Shown one piece after another: positions 1-11,133 of a stretch of DNA of 64,000 bases. The first letter of the stretch is position 1. Each line of letters starts with the position of its first letter. A model generated the notes under the pieces. It was given only the letters and a program-made list of their open reading frames with translations, was not told where the DNA came from and searched no databases. The stretch comes from Takakia lepidozioides (Eukaryota > Streptophyta > Takakiopsida > Takakiales > Takakiaceae): positions 63,281,053-63,345,052 of the forward strand of contig CM060732.1 of assembly GCA_030704615.1 (NCBI GenBank). Direction: 5' to 3'. The position numbers were made by a program, and so were the translations under genes.

Positions 1-638
1 ATCTTTGCTCCCTGCTGCATATGAATTTCCTTTTGGAAGTCTGTCAGTTTGCAAGATCAGTTAAAGAGAAATCTGGTGTAATTTTTGGCAGATATCCACA
101 ACATCTATCACCCAGTCACAAATTCCACTAGTAGTTTACTCTTGCTTGCTATCAAGCTAACATTGCACTGTCAGATAAACAAGAAACATGAACAAACGTT
201 TAATACACATATCTCTGGATAAAAACTCATTTCATTTATTGCATTAATTCAATCTGAATGATCAGAGATGAGGGGTGGTTGCGTGGTTTTCTAACATCAT
301 AGCCTTGGTGCCAGGTGACACATTACCTCTGGAAGCAAATTGTATTCCATGTGAGATGAAGGAAAAAACAAACAAGGCTCTCAGCTGGTATGGTGGGCCC
401 CTTTCCAAGGTGGACCCTTCCATTCATGACACTAGATACTCATTTTGCCCTCTATGTCTAGTTTGGCAAGGCCATACCGTCTCCAACATGTGCTTCATGT
501 ACCACGAGGTATCTGTCAGGAAAAATGGCAGACACAGCTTTGAAAGGATATGTTTACATTAAGATGAACAAGACTACCCGAATTAGAATTCACAAATAAA
601 CACTACTAAACGCTAAACGGACCCAGAGAGCTATAAAC

Positions 639-965
639 GAGGCCTGGCTACCACACGATCCACTGCCCCACTGTAGACCATGGGATTGCCGTCACGAAAC
701 AGCTGCACCTTCCCCTTCTTCAATACAACCCTTGCCAACCCTGTGCACTGATATAACCGTCATTCAGCACCTTCATAAATCATGCATACATCCTTGCAAA
801 CATCCATCGCTTCACCTTCTTGACCAACGAACGGATATCATTCATCTAAAAAAAGAATATTCTTTTGACAACCGTTTCGATGAAATTGGTAGTCTAATCG
901 AAAGTATCGGTGCTAAAGCGGCTCAAACCCTTTGCGTAGTCCTGCCTTAGAAGGGCAGGGCCAAC
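639..965 (-). repeat. Dispersed repeat inserted in copy A
   Basis: Copy B reads straight from CTATAAAC into AAAAGGAG near 28,420, so about 325 bp are extra in copy A. Read on the minus strand the insert begins GTTGGCCCTGCCCTTCTAAG. It matches plus-strand sequence at 55,515-55,670, again at about 56,177-56,205, and its first 60 bp or so recur at 59,671. No coding potential or clear target duplication is visible. It is an unclassified mobile or duplicated repeat. Confidence 0.65.
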
Positions 966-2942
966 AAAAGGAGAAACAGTCATATAAACAAAAAGAATAA
1001 TGATGATTGAGAGCATCCCTCCTTGAACAGAGTAAGGTTTAATGATGATTGGAAGCCATGGGAGTGCCCCAAAACTCACACTGCAACACCACCGTCACCC
1101 TGACCACATTATATCCCAAAGTGTGGATCTGATTATTGGAATTGGCATGGCCATGGTACTGCAAAGCCTCTGTCCCTAGAGAGACATCTGAGTGAAACTT
1201 GATTTGAGTTCCAACCACCACAACATGTAACAGGCAAAGCTACACCTGGAATGTGATGCAGGTTACATCATACCTGGTGATCCTTCTCCAGCTGCTCATG
1301 CTTGCTAAGGAACACAGTTACTCGTGCCTCAAACACCCGGCGTTCGGCCTCCCAAGTCTGACGCTCCCCTTGCACCTTGTTTTCCATTGACTGTGGCCAC
1401 CACAACCTTTGATCAAAGCCTGTAACTGTATAACTAGACTACGTAAGTTGAAGGTGCTCCCAGAGCAAAAGCATATGAAACTATAATAAGTTCTTCCAAT
1501 ATGAGAGGACAATAACGGTGAACTGTGGAAATTCACGTTGTTATGATGAGTAGTGGAATTTTATTTTTAGTTCTACTTTTTGAGAAACAAACACACATTA
1601 CTTGCCAATGGGACAGTAGAGAGCCCAAGACTCCCACCCATCTCAGCAACAACACCTAACCAATTGCTAAGGGGGATGCATATGTCAAGTTGTGGTATTT
1701 GAAGCAGTAAGCCATCTACTGACAATTGCTACTGCTTACTCATGCTGGCATTGAAGCTAGTTAGAAATAAATCCTACATCCCACTAATCAAACATGCATC
1801 TGTCTCTTGGCAAAGGCTACTGGCAGTCAGTTGGGACTTCAAGGGATAATATTGCTCTGCTGCAACTAAAAAATCCTTTGCAACACTGCATATTGGAGCT
1901 CCAAATCTTTGACTCAGCCAAGTTACATCCACTTGCGAACCAGCAGCACATCTGTTGGCTCCCCCATGAGGGAGTGTGACAAATCTGTCTGAGCCCACCC
2001 TTCTGGCAGCCACTGTAGCAAATCCAAGACCTTGGTTGCTTACCCACAATGTGGCAAGTTCATGTTGAATGCTCAGCCACTTCCAGAAATTCTATAGCAG
2101 GAGGTGGTGATGTTGTTTCTGCAGTTCATAGCAGTTGAACTTCATGATAATAAGTCTTAAATGTTTTTGGTATGGTATACCTGCTTTTCGTTGTCCCAGG
2201 CAGTGATGTCCCAGGCAGTGATCATTTCACGAAGCTTGCGCTTGAGGTTGCGGTTACTCTGCTTGTAATACACATTGTCTTTATCCAGAGCCTCAATCTT
2301 TTGGTTCATATCTGGGGGTACCTTCTCCTCAACTTCTTCCTTGAGCACCCTTGCTTCATAGTCTTGAAGTTGAAAGTCGGCAAGTGTTTTGGTTATCATG
2401 TTATCTGACCTGTAAGGATCCAGTTGGCCAGGCTTTGGATATGCTATGGTCTTAGTCCTTCCTGGCCAGTGGTACAAGTAGAGATTGGAAAGGACTACAG
2501 ACCTAATGGCCTATATTTGGAGTGTAGCAAAGTTCAAATATTCTGTTGCTTCCATGGGATTAGGATTTCTTGACATCCTAATAAATGTTCAGACATTGGG
2601 GACATCTCAAATGGTTCAGTAGAAAATGGTTCGAAGAATTTTGTGAACTTTCTTTGCAACTGGTTTAAAAAATAAGCAGGAAAGGTCACTAAATAGCCTG
2701 AAGAACAAAACCAATATGGCCAAATATGTGATGATCACCCCAAAGAAGTTGCAATGCCTGCACCCACATTATTGCGCATTAATTAGTGGTAAACTTCACT
2801 CAAGTATCCAGCTCAACCTTCCGTCTGTGTGTATGGGTAAGCCTGTGTGTATGGGTAAGCGGAGCCATCCAGAGAGAAATTCAAGACAAACACTTGGTTT
2901 GTTGTTGGGTCGCTACTATAGACGGCACATCTGGAGTAGAAA

Positions 2943-3520
2943 ATGTGGATTGTGTCTGTCAACAGGTTGACAGAATTGCAAACACAGCATGCAAAGAATG
3001 TTCAGTACTTGTTGAAGCAGGTTGAGACTGTGTCCACAGCTCCAGTTCTTGAGAGGTCAGTTCTGCCTGCAGGCCCTATATATGTAATAGATTGATTTCT
3101 TTTCATGTTGCCCTTTTCTGCTGACAGTGTAACCCAGCAATGCAACCCAGCCACTTCTTTCGCACCTGTATGATGGCAGGGGCTGCAGTAGGTTTGTTGG
3201 ACTAAATGTAGTGCTTTCTAGGATGCTGTCCCTGCAACCTCTTAAAACAATTCTGTGAAATCAGCTATGCGTGAGCGCTTTGGCCAGTTTCATGCAGGCT
3301 TTCATACCCTGGTGGGCTAAGACCGAGTGTCCAGCTCCAAGAGACTTATTAGTATCCCGTGGGGATTATTCCCTCAAGGATATGTCATAGCCACCCGGAA
3401 TGTTCACTCAGTACACTCCATCTTACATATACTTCGCAAGGTAAGTCCACTACTGGAGCCATCAGCCTCCAGCATCGGCAATATCCCAGATGCTCCCGTC
3501 TTGGATCGGCCCTCCTTCCT
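2943..3520. repeat. Inverted block inside copy A (inverse of 30,511-31,092)
   Basis: Flanking sequence of copies A and B is collinear, but this block of about 580 bp is in opposite orientation in the two. It carries the equivalent of kinesin exon 23, which therefore lies on the plus strand here (about 2,960-3,014) and on the minus strand at 31,015-31,069. Copy B keeps the exon in the gene's orientation, so the inversion probably arose in copy A. Confidence 0.8.
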
Positions 3521-3601
3521 GTCCAGTGTGCCCGCCCAACTTCGCATCCAGGCAGGACCGCTAATGGAGGCAAGGAGACTACCTAAGTGAACTGACATCA
3601 A

Positions 3602-4000
3602 TTGTCCTTCCCTACTCTCCACCCAGAAAGCTCCTCACTCCGTTCCTTCCTCTTATCCTTCTTTAATCCCAGTGGCTATGCCTCCTCTCTAGTCCACAAG
3701 TTCCTCTCTCTCAATCCCTCGAACAATAGTTCTTATGTTCTTATCTTTGACTCTGGTTTCCTGTTTTCTCTCATGTTTTTCTTTGCATTTTGTCCGATAA
3801 GCTCTATGAGCTTTCCGCGGACGTTATAAAGCACCATTTCATTCATTTCATTTCTCAATCCCTCGAGCAGTACTTTGTTTTGGCTCTGGTTTTGTTTCCT
3901 CTCTCATGTTTTTTTCCATTTTGTCCCATAAGCTCTTTGAGCTTTCCGCGGACGTTATAAAGTACCACTTCATTTCATTTCATTACACATTTCTTATTTC
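3602..4000 (+). mobile_element. Two 5'-truncated LINE 3' ends
   Basis: Two copies of the LINE 3' untranslated end lie in tandem. Each has TTTGTCC, a short CATAAGCTCT-type stretch, GAGCTTTCCGCGGACGTTAT and AAAGNACCA, then an (ATTTC)n tail. The same 3' end terminates the longer LINE at 44,944-47,032. Copy B has an equivalent at about 31,258-31,500. Confidence 0.65.
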
Positions 4001-4129
4001 GTTTCATTTCTCATCTGCTGTCCCAGGCCCTCATGGCCCCTGTGATGCTATAAAGTTCCTTTCTTTCGCAATGGACTCTCTGTTGCTTCCCTCACGCCAC
4101 AAACTATGGAGGGGTGGAAATTCCATCTA

Positions 4130-4710
4130 ATAGGATCGCAATAGATGCATCAGAAGAGAACTAATGGAATTCACATCAGGTGGCAATGAAAACCAGCCAC
4201 TCTAACAGCAAAACTGCAGTTCGGGAGACATTATTGGTTCTCCGTGACAGTAGAATCTTGTGGCCCAATTACCTGTCTGCAGCTCCATCTCCCTCTCTTC
4301 TGAGGGCATTGGGGAGGTTCAGGGTGGGCTCCCACGGTCTGCAGATAGAGAGTGGCAGGTGGAAAAGCCTGCAAGGTGAGGACCGCCTATGCCCCACTTG
4401 CGCTAGGAACAACAGGGAAATCAAAAGTGAAGAACATTTCTTCTTTTACTGCCCTCCCTATTATGAGATCCACGGGAGATTCAACTGTCTATTCTGGGAG
4501 ACCAATCTCTCATGGAGGTCTTCCATTACGAGCATCATAAATGCTTTGGCAGCTTGCCTGCATGCAGCATTGACTCTTAGACAATCCCTAGAGCAATAGT
4601 TGGGGTACTTGTGGCCCCTCCCTTTCTTGTTTTCTTGCTTCCTCTTGTCCCATAAGCTCTCTGAGCTTCCTCGGACATTATAAAGTACACCATTTCATTT
4701 CCTGTCTCCC
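4130..4710 (+). mobile_element. LINE fragment with C-terminal zinc-knuckle ORF
   Basis: A plus-strand ORF (4,180-4,599) encodes the extreme C-terminus of the LINE polyprotein. It has the [16 protein letters not shown] segment, then a CPTC pair and [14 protein letters not shown] (zf-RVT type Cys/His knuckle), ending LRQSLEQ. It is followed by the shared 3' UTR and an ATTTC-rich tail. Copy B has the same insertion at about 31,600-32,200, so it predates the duplication. Confidence 0.75.
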
Positions 4711-5083
4711 TCATAAATTGCTATCTTACAATAAACTGTGTCAAACAAAACCATAGATATACCTGCGATCAAACTCCAATTTTTTCATTCGGGAGTTACA
4801 CTCCACTTCATCAAGTGCTTGCGCTTTCTCCTTGAGATGCAACTCCAAGTTGGCCACTTTCTTGGCATCTTGCCGCTGCTCTTCCTTCACTTCCACAAAC
4901 TTATATTTTCGCAGTATCACCTTTGCCTCCTGTGGGGCAACCATCTCTAGCTGTGTACTCATGCCCTCCCTGCATCCACACTAGTCCAAGATCAGTAAGG
5001 AGGGAGAGAAGAGTGTTGTAGTCATTGACATGCATTGACCAGCTAGGTTCTAGGTTTGAATTGCATGTGTGGTTCACTAAGTC

Positions 5084-5260
5084 ATAATGTGCCATAGTCC
5101 AATGACAATTCAGTCACACTGTCATACTTTTCGAAGACTAAAGGTCGCCTTGCAAGCGGTCGTGGGTTCGAAGCATATATAAAAGGGGGTCACTCGGTCA
5201 AGCGGTCGCCTAATGTGTGGGTGCCTGTGGGGTTTTAAATCCTTGCGGGAGGTTCGTTAG
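5084..5260 (+). repeat. Possible tRNA-derived SINE with B-box-like motif
   Basis: The segment contains GCCTTGCAAGCGGTCGTGGG followed by TTCGAAGC, which resembles an RNA polymerase III B box (GGTTCGANNCC), then a conserved AAAAGGGGGTCACT stretch. A relative occurs at 50,101-50,300. The part 5,084-5,175 is inverted relative to copy B (32,579-32,669). No complete tRNA cloverleaf could be drawn by eye, so SINE is a tentative label. Confidence 0.35.
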
Positions 5261-6114
5261 CCGTCGGAAGTGTCCACCTTTCTGAAGACTTCAGTTTCAC
5301 TTCTCATAAAATCCATGGGTTTATTCTGGCTGTTGCACTGAGTACGAGATTGATTCCAGCACTGCTCCTCTTGCAACAGATGTGCAGTCATCCTGACATG
5401 TGGAAAGGCCACACTCAAGAGGAAGAAAGGAAACTTTACAGTGTCCATTCAAAAGCGTATGCAACAGAGGTAAAGAAAATAGTGGGGCCCCCACCAACCA
5501 GGCATCACAACTAGAAAACTACAGTTTAACTTCGAGTGGTTCCTAATGTGGAGAAATGAAATGAAATGAAATGGAGAAAGAAAGAAAACAAGTTCATGAC
5601 ATTCGAGAGCCATTGGGACGAAGTGAACAACAGGAAGACCACATAAAAGACTCCCAACATCCCGTGCCTCAAAGAAATATAGAAATTTACAACGCCTACA
5701 GGATGCCTGGAGGCTCTATGTGACATATGGAAAGGGAGAATTGTGGTTGGATCGAGTAATCTGAGGACATACTTGGTGCTAACACCTTCTTGGATTTCAC
5801 GCTCGTGTTCAGCTATGGACAGGGTCATGTACTCTGCCTGTGCATCTAGAGCCTCAATCCGCTCATCCAAATCTCCAAATAGAGACTCCTCTCCCTGTGT
5901 TAGCAACTTGTGTGGTTTTTAACGGCATTCGAAGGCTATACAAGCTTGCTTCTCATGTTCACATTGTTCCCTCATTGCCAAGACCTGTCCACAGAATGTA
6001 ACCACATCAGAATCAGTACTTACAGATCTGACCAGGAGCTAAAGATAAGAAACAGCAAGAGCAATGCCTCAGCTAAAAACCTCCTATACTCACTTAGTCC
6101 CCCAGTCAGGTTTC

Positions 6115-6683
6115 CGCAAAAAGCTCCATCACCATTCTGCCTTCTGCTTTCCCTCCAATTTTGATGTCAAAGAAGACGATAGGGTTCGGCAGAGCAGGCT
6201 TTAGCGGTGGTGACTTCCCACCTTCAGCGTCTCCCTTTTTCACTTCTCCTTTTTTCACTTCTTGTTTTTTCTTCTGGTTCCATCTTATTGGTTGATATTT
6301 ATTAACTCAAGTACAACTTTGGTTAAGTCTTGGTTGATAATTTTAAACAAAAGTAGAACCATGCGTAAGCCTTTATGACTGGTGGATCAGAATTAGGTAA
6401 AAATAAAACTTCTTAGTGGCTAAATAAATTCCTATTTTTGTATTTTTGGTTACTTTTGGAATAAGTGATAACTTATCTTAGAATATACCAAATAGATTGC
6501 TACTTTAAAAATATATATACTAACATTCTCTTACACAAAAGATCAATTAACACTCTATTTAGACTTGTTATTTAATTTTGCAAAGGATTGTGTTCGTATC
6601 ATATCTTACACTGGTATTTGTTCTCATAGGTTGATACACACACACATAGACACGCAAAGACATCCTTAGATTTTGAATACAAG
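6115..6683. other. AT-rich spacer, no gene seen
   Basis: Between the end of copy A and the PDCD2 copy the sequence becomes AT-rich, with no exon-like reading frame, tRNA or terminal repeat that I can support. Confidence 0.5.
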
Positions 6684-7761
6684 ATGAATAGCAGTACCTT
6701 GGAGCAACTGAACAATTTGAGCCTCCATGATCGTGTTGAATCAGATTCAGAAGGTGACAATGAGACAATTGATGACAATCATGTTAGGTTTCTTAGATTC
6801 CATTGAAGATACAGAAAAGAAGCTTGCAGAGGGGCACCTTCTTACGAGCAAGGTTGGTGGGCATCCCAATTGGTTGGTTCCATCGAACAATGTGAATAAT
6901 TCCACATGGTCATGTCCAAGTTTTGTTTGTGAGATTTGTCATGGTGCACTTCAGTTGCTTATGCAAGTATCTGATGATGTGCAACAAGAACTTGCATCTC
7001 ATGTGTATTGCACTCTACTTATGTTCATATGTTCAAACATGAGATGCTTACAACAAGACCAACATGAGCAGAGCAAGCAGTTGGAAGAAAAACCTTGTCG
7101 GAGCATAAGAGTGGTTCGGAATCAATTGTTGGATCCAACAAACTCTTCATCTAGTGGTGTTGTGCACAAAGGCATCCCAAGCGGCTTCAAGTCAGTAACA
7201 GAGAAGAAATCGTGGCCAGAAATGGAGCTTTTCTTCGAGTGTGACTAGGTAGAAAATGAAGTTGTCAACAAAGAGTCTGATTTGAATTCAACAAGAGATA
7301 GGGTGCAAGAGCTTCTAGTAGATTATGTCCAAAAAGAAGATGAGGAGTTCACAGCCACCGACATGGAGGAAGTCCAAGAATCGTCTTTAGATGAAGAGAT
7401 GTAGACAGATTTTGAGATGACAATTGCAAGCGCACCTGAACAAGTATTGAAGATCTCAAGCTCACCAGAGGCTAAGCCCTTGTGGGTTTCGTCAAAGGGA
7501 CAACCAAAGGACGCTCACATTCCTCCATGCCCTCATTGTGGCAAGCGCCGTGTGTTTGGGCTTCAGATCATGCCCCAACTGTTTAGCTTTTTGGAACTTG
7601 ACGATGGGCCAGATTCTCTAGATTGGGGGACAATTGTGGTGTATTCGTGTGGGGACTCTTGTGCGGTTGGTGTCAGTACTACAGGCTATGCAGAGGAGTT
7701 TGCTTGGGTGCAGTTACATCCTTATTCTTTTTTACCTCCTAGTCTTGAGTCGTTCTCATAA
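6684..7761 (+). pseudogene. PDCD2: Intronless, decayed PDCD2 copy
   Basis: The translation matches programmed cell death protein 2, a ribosome-biogenesis-linked protein of eukaryotes. The N-terminal half shows MLGFLDS, SKVGGHPNWL, CEICHGALQLLMQV and DQHEQSKQ. The C-terminal half shows PCPHCGKRRVFGLQIMPQLF, DSLDWGTIVVYSC and EEFAWVQL. Both halves are in one frame with no intron, interrupted by two in-frame TAG codons (7,246-7,248 and 7,402-7,404). A likely frameshift near 6,780 separates an acidic N-terminus starting at 6,684 from the rest. The Cys-rich stretch before AKPLW, usual in the family, is degraded. Neighbouring genes are intron-rich, so a processed retrocopy is likely, although no poly(A) tract or target duplication is visible. 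Confidence 0.8.
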
Positions 7762-8159
7762 CACTCTGTTCAAATACAAAAAGCCTCTGTTCGAGCTAAC
7801 TTTTGACATAAACAGTATGGAATCATAGCCAGTGCTGAAAGCAAAAGCCAAATACGTCAAGAATAGGTTAGCCACGCTACTGGCCTATGTGTGCAATGAT
7901 GTTTATATTCACAATTTGTCTGACGACTGCCTTTGACAACAAAATTTTATATCTGAGTCTGTCACACCAGTATCTAGACAAATAGATAAATCTAATGGCG
8001 GTTCAACTCAAGCCTGGAGTGGCACTGTTATGGTTTCTGTTGAGTGTTCATAGAGTTCAGTTGGTATGGCTTGGTCTGTAACAATTTATTGACTTACTTC
8101 TTGGTTGAAATTGTCTGTAGTTTTTAGTGCTTGTTTGCAAAACTGTGAATCTTTTCCTT
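7762..8159. other. No gene seen
   Basis: Spacer between the PDCD2 copy and the GART fragment. I looked on the minus strand for the next GART exon (the active-site Asp region) and did not find it. Confidence 0.4.
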
Positions 8160-8303
8160 TCTTATTAGTTGAACTTTCATTCCAAAATACCCTTTACCAC
8201 CAAACGATGGAAGTAGGGCATGATGTATGTTCAAGATTGCACGAGGGTATGCGTGAACCAGTTCAGAAGGTAGCAGTCTCAAATAGCCGGCCAGTAGAAT
8301 GTA

Positions 8304-8311
8304 GTCCACAC
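8304..8311. repeat. hAT target-site duplication, left
   Basis: GTCCACAC, identical to 9,084-9,091. It is GART coding sequence (minus strand GTGTGGAC, encoding Val-Asp with the preceding base). Confidence 0.8.
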
Positions 8312-9083
8312 CAGTGTTGTACTGGTATATAGGGTATTCCTTGGTATGTGCACAGGTACATGCGATGGTATCAAGGACCCTACTAGCCTAATATCATCCA
8401 AGAGAAATACCTCGGCTATGCACAAGTTGCCCCCAATAGGTCCCAAATTAATACTCTAGCTTCTACCATACCAATATGGTATTCATTAATGTCATACCCT
8501 TGTAGATACCAGTACTCCCCCCTCGGTGTGGCGAAGTCCCTCGAGTATTTGATGTACTATAGCATAGGTGGGGGGCACTTCTTCAAAGTCGAGTGTAGTG
8601 GCTGTAAATTTACTTCAGAGGCTGATTTGGTCGAGGATCATGAAGATGAATTGCAAGAGGTTGGATATTTTGATGACTTTGAAGATTAGAATTCTTAGCC
8701 TGCTACTAATGGGATCGATTCCATCTAAAATTGAATCAAATTCTGCAACCACTCAATTGTTGTAGAGGCACAGTTGTATTTATGGTGACTTCAAGAAATA
8801 CTTCTTTGATTTAAAATATCTCTTCAGGAATTTTGGTACAACAAATTTGCTCTATTATTTAAGGTCTGCAATGATCTTATCTAATACAGACCCGGATATA
8901 TGTATCACTGGCTTAACTACTCTATATTTATACCAGATCAGACAAAACTTCTATTTATTTATACCAGTCCAGTATCTAATTTTTTAAATTAATGTAATAT
9001 CAGGACCTGCCATATCTCAAATTTAGTCCATAATTCAATACCAGTACTAGTCCGGTATGTATATAAGTATTGGTACAACACTG
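8312..9083. mobile_element. Non-autonomous hAT-like element (772 bp)
   Basis: The ends are inverted repeats starting CAGTGTTGTAC at both termini (11 bp perfect, then weaker AT-rich similarity). They are flanked by a perfect 8-bp direct repeat GTCCACAC at 8,304-8,311 and 9,084-9,091. An 8-bp duplication and CAG-type termini are hallmarks of the hAT superfamily. The interior is AT-rich with no transposase domain. It interrupts the GART exon. Confidence 0.8.
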
Positions 9084-9099
9084 GTCCACACCTACAAGC

Positions 9100-9783
9100 C
9101 TACATTCCAGAGTATTTTAGTACTATTTCTAGTACAAAAACTATGACACAATGCTTTAACTGCTCGGGGATAAGCACATACATGCTTGACAAATAAGCTA
9201 GCATAAGACTACAATCTTAATGAGATTATTTGCCCCACAATATGAAGACTTGGCAAACCCACGATGATTAGGTGTTATGCCTTGATGCAGACAACTCCCA
9301 ACAATAACAACATCAAACATCATACAGAACCCTAAAAGACGATCGAGCTTATCACCATAAGATTCAATGTGGTATCTATTTTGAAGGATTTATAATCTCT
9401 TTCATTTGAGATGCAGTGGACTACAAAAGGTTTGATAAATAAGGGCATGTAGAATGCGATAGGCAACCCTTTCCTTTTGCAACAGGCGTTCAAAGACAAA
9501 AACATTTCCTCGGATTGAAATCTGCTCCACAATCGACATTGGGAGCCATGGTTCAAACCGATCCAGGCAGGTGGCAGGAGAGTTCTCCCCAATCCAAAAA
9601 AATTAAGAATTCTATAGACACACATAAAGTATTAGATACACTGAAACTTTTATACAATCCGCTTTTGCTTCAACTATGTGTTTTTGAGCTAAAGTGCATT
9701 TGTAGTTAGTTACAAAATTTGCACACCATTCTTTGGTGGTCAAGTATAACATGTCTCACGAGGAATGCACCATCCAAAGTGAT
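9100..9783. other. No convincing gene; possible left breakpoint of an inversion
   Basis: A minus-strand ORF at 9,332-9,625 has no recognisable domain. If the GART exons were once adjacent, one inversion breakpoint should lie between here and the exon at 9.8 kb. Confidence 0.35.
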
Positions 9784-10014
9784 TTATCCCTCAATGACTT
9801 CAGCACCCTCTAAGTGTCGGGGTCTTCTCTCTGGCCTAGACAAGGTGGGTTGAGAGTCATTTCCACTAGCACCTGAGCTGGTGGAGCTCTCAGGGGACTC
9901 GGGCTCCTTTTCTTTTGCTAATGCTTCCTGCTTTGCCTTTTCCTGATTTGCTTGCTGTCGAAGTGCTTCCAACCTGCTTACCATGCCACAGAAAAATTGA
10001 GAAGAATCTTCCAT
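9784..10014 (-). CDS. Putative 3'-terminal exon, unrecognised protein
   Basis: The minus-strand reading frame encodes a charged helix with RLEALRQQANQEKAKQEALA, then a Ser/Glu/Pro-rich linker and a basic C-terminus ending EGAEVIEG before a stop. An acceptor-like CAG immediately precedes GTTGGAAGC (about 9,975), so the exon may begin there rather than at the first ATG. I do not recognise the family. The composition is coding-like (balanced, no stops, low AT compared with its surroundings). No partner exons were identified to its right. Confidence 0.35.
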   Translation of the reverse strand: MEDSSQFFCGMVSRLEALRQQANQEKAKQEALAKEKEPESPESSTSSGASGNDSQPTLSRPERRPRHLEGAEVIEG

Positions 10015-10761
10015 ACATGAATTTTCTTGGCTAGGGATTCAACTTCTAGTTCTGTTTTAAAACTGTAGATCGTAAACATCAAACCATCCCCATAGAAGAA
10101 TATCATACTAATGTATGATTAAAATCTTATGGTGAAGATGTCTCAAATATTGTAGTGCCAAGGTTTCTCCAGTGAAAAAGGGTTAAGAAGTTGAACATCT
10201 AGAATCGAGTTCTTACCAACTTACTTTTTCTTATTTTTTGGAAGTCTCAACCCTCACCAATGTTAAACATGGGAAATCACCCCATTTGTAAAGGATAATT
10301 GTACCCATCAGAAATATGACGATTCTAGACAAAAAAAAAACTATGCCAGAAGTTGGCCATGTTTGAGAAACCCTTTCTAGGCTTATTCAAAAATAATAAC
10401 TCAGACAAACCTTGGTTTCACAAACAAAAAGCTAATAAAGTCAAGTTCATTTTGAAAGTAGCTGGCATGAGCCTTTTTCAATGTTATGGTCCCCATTCTA
10501 TCCTCCTGTAACCCTCATTTCTACTCAGGTGTGGGACTTTAACAAAAGGCTTATCAGCAGTACTCTACGGATGAACAATGAACGAATGAGAACGGATGAG
10601 GTAGTGACTCATCAGAGCGGTATGGCGGCCATGGCAGTGATGGATGGATCAAGGTTGCAGTGGGGTTGCGATGGCGGGGCTGAGCAGCATCAGATATCAA
10701 TATTGGGGCGGACGTGATGCAAAACGTCGAATGCATCTCTGGTTTTGCTCAGTTTTCTCAG
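10015..10761. other. Intronic or intergenic sequence, nothing assigned
   Basis: Moderately AT-rich DNA preceding the host exon at 10,762. A first exon with a start codon for that gene could be here, but none could be supported by splice sites plus recognisable protein. Confidence 0.3.
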
Positions 10762-10845
10762 CGGCGACTTGTGGTTGTGGCGAGCCGCAATATGGAAGAA
10801 CCAGGTCAGGCCAAAACGGGTTGCTCTCTGAAGCAATTCAAAAAA

Positions 10846-10850
10846 GATTT
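10846..10850. repeat. Copia target-site duplication, left (GATTT)
   Basis: Identical to 22,183-22,187, immediately outside the TG and CA ends of the LTRs. Confidence 0.9.
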
Positions 10851-11064
10851 TGTTAAGATATGAAGTGTTAGTACTATCCTAGATATTAGGAGTACCATTA
10901 GTCATTAGTCATGACCATTAATATCATAAATATGAAGAGTTACATTACGCACTATATGAAGACCTTTTTATAAACAGGAAGACATATAGAGCTTTTATCT
11001 AGATTTGTTTCAATGTCTTCTCCTCTTGTCTTCTTGTCTTTAATGCTTGAGTACAATTTTATCA
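10851..11064 (+). repeat. Copia 5' LTR
   Basis: TG...CA termini. The sequence corresponds to 15,267-15,337 joined to 22,049-22,182. It has an extra short CTCCT/CTTGTCTT-type repeat unit relative to the 3' LTR. Confidence 0.92.
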
Positions 11065-11079
11065 TGGTATCAGAGCTAT
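11065..11079 (+). other. Copia primer-binding site (initiator-Met tRNA)
   Basis: TGGTATCAGAGC begins right after the LTR. This is the classic complement of the 3' end of plant initiator methionine tRNA used by Copia elements to prime minus-strand DNA. Confidence 0.9.
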
Positions 11080-11133
11080 CTTCCTGAGTCCTATAATATA
11101 ACTCTTGGATACCAACGTTTTCAAGAAAGCATA

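Larger units (their letters stand above)
1..6114 (-). pseudogene. Copy A: partial duplicate of the 3' part of the kinesin gene
   Basis: This stretch aligns in the same orientation with about 27,885-34,358, which holds the last exons of the complete kinesin gene. Homology stops abruptly at 6,114 (34,358 in the other copy) and runs off the left edge of the window. Recognisable exon equivalents on the minus strand are exon 21 (5,773-5,984), exon 22 (about 4,756-4,969), exon 24 (2,170 to about 2,440) and exon 25 (about 1,270-1,388). Exon 21 has a CAA-to-TAA nonsense change, exon 22 lacks 6 bp (Leu-Asp), exon 24 carries a 15-bp tandem duplication (ITAWD twice), exon 23 sits on the wrong strand inside an inverted block, and terminal exon 26 is deleted near 1,050. 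No motor exons are present here. A non-functional segmental duplicate is the simplest reading. Confidence 0.85.
8160..9099 (-). pseudogene. GART/PurN-type formyltransferase exon fragment, split by a transposon
   Basis: Glycinamide-ribonucleotide formyltransferase transfers a formyl group from 10-formyl-THF to GAR in purine synthesis (plastid in plants). Reading the minus strand from 9,099 to 9,084 and, after removing the element at 8,312-9,083 and one target-site copy, from 8,303 down to about 8,163, gives VDYILLAGYLRLLPSEL, then RAILNIHHALLPSFGGKG and FGMKV. The NIH motif with catalytic Asn and His is present, but the family Pro after it is His. An acceptor AATGTAG|G begins the exon with one base, which fits the phase-2 donor of the GART exons at 23.8-24.2 kb on the opposite strand. 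The downstream part with the catalytic Asp is missing. Confidence 0.75.

Noticed and set aside
5136-5180. Functional tRNA gene
   Set aside because: Only a B-box-like motif is visible; no acceptor stem or anticodon arm can be formed.
9332-9625. 97-codon minus-strand ORF as a gene
   Set aside because: No domain, AT-rich, no splice context; a weak LINE-like resemblance could not be supported.
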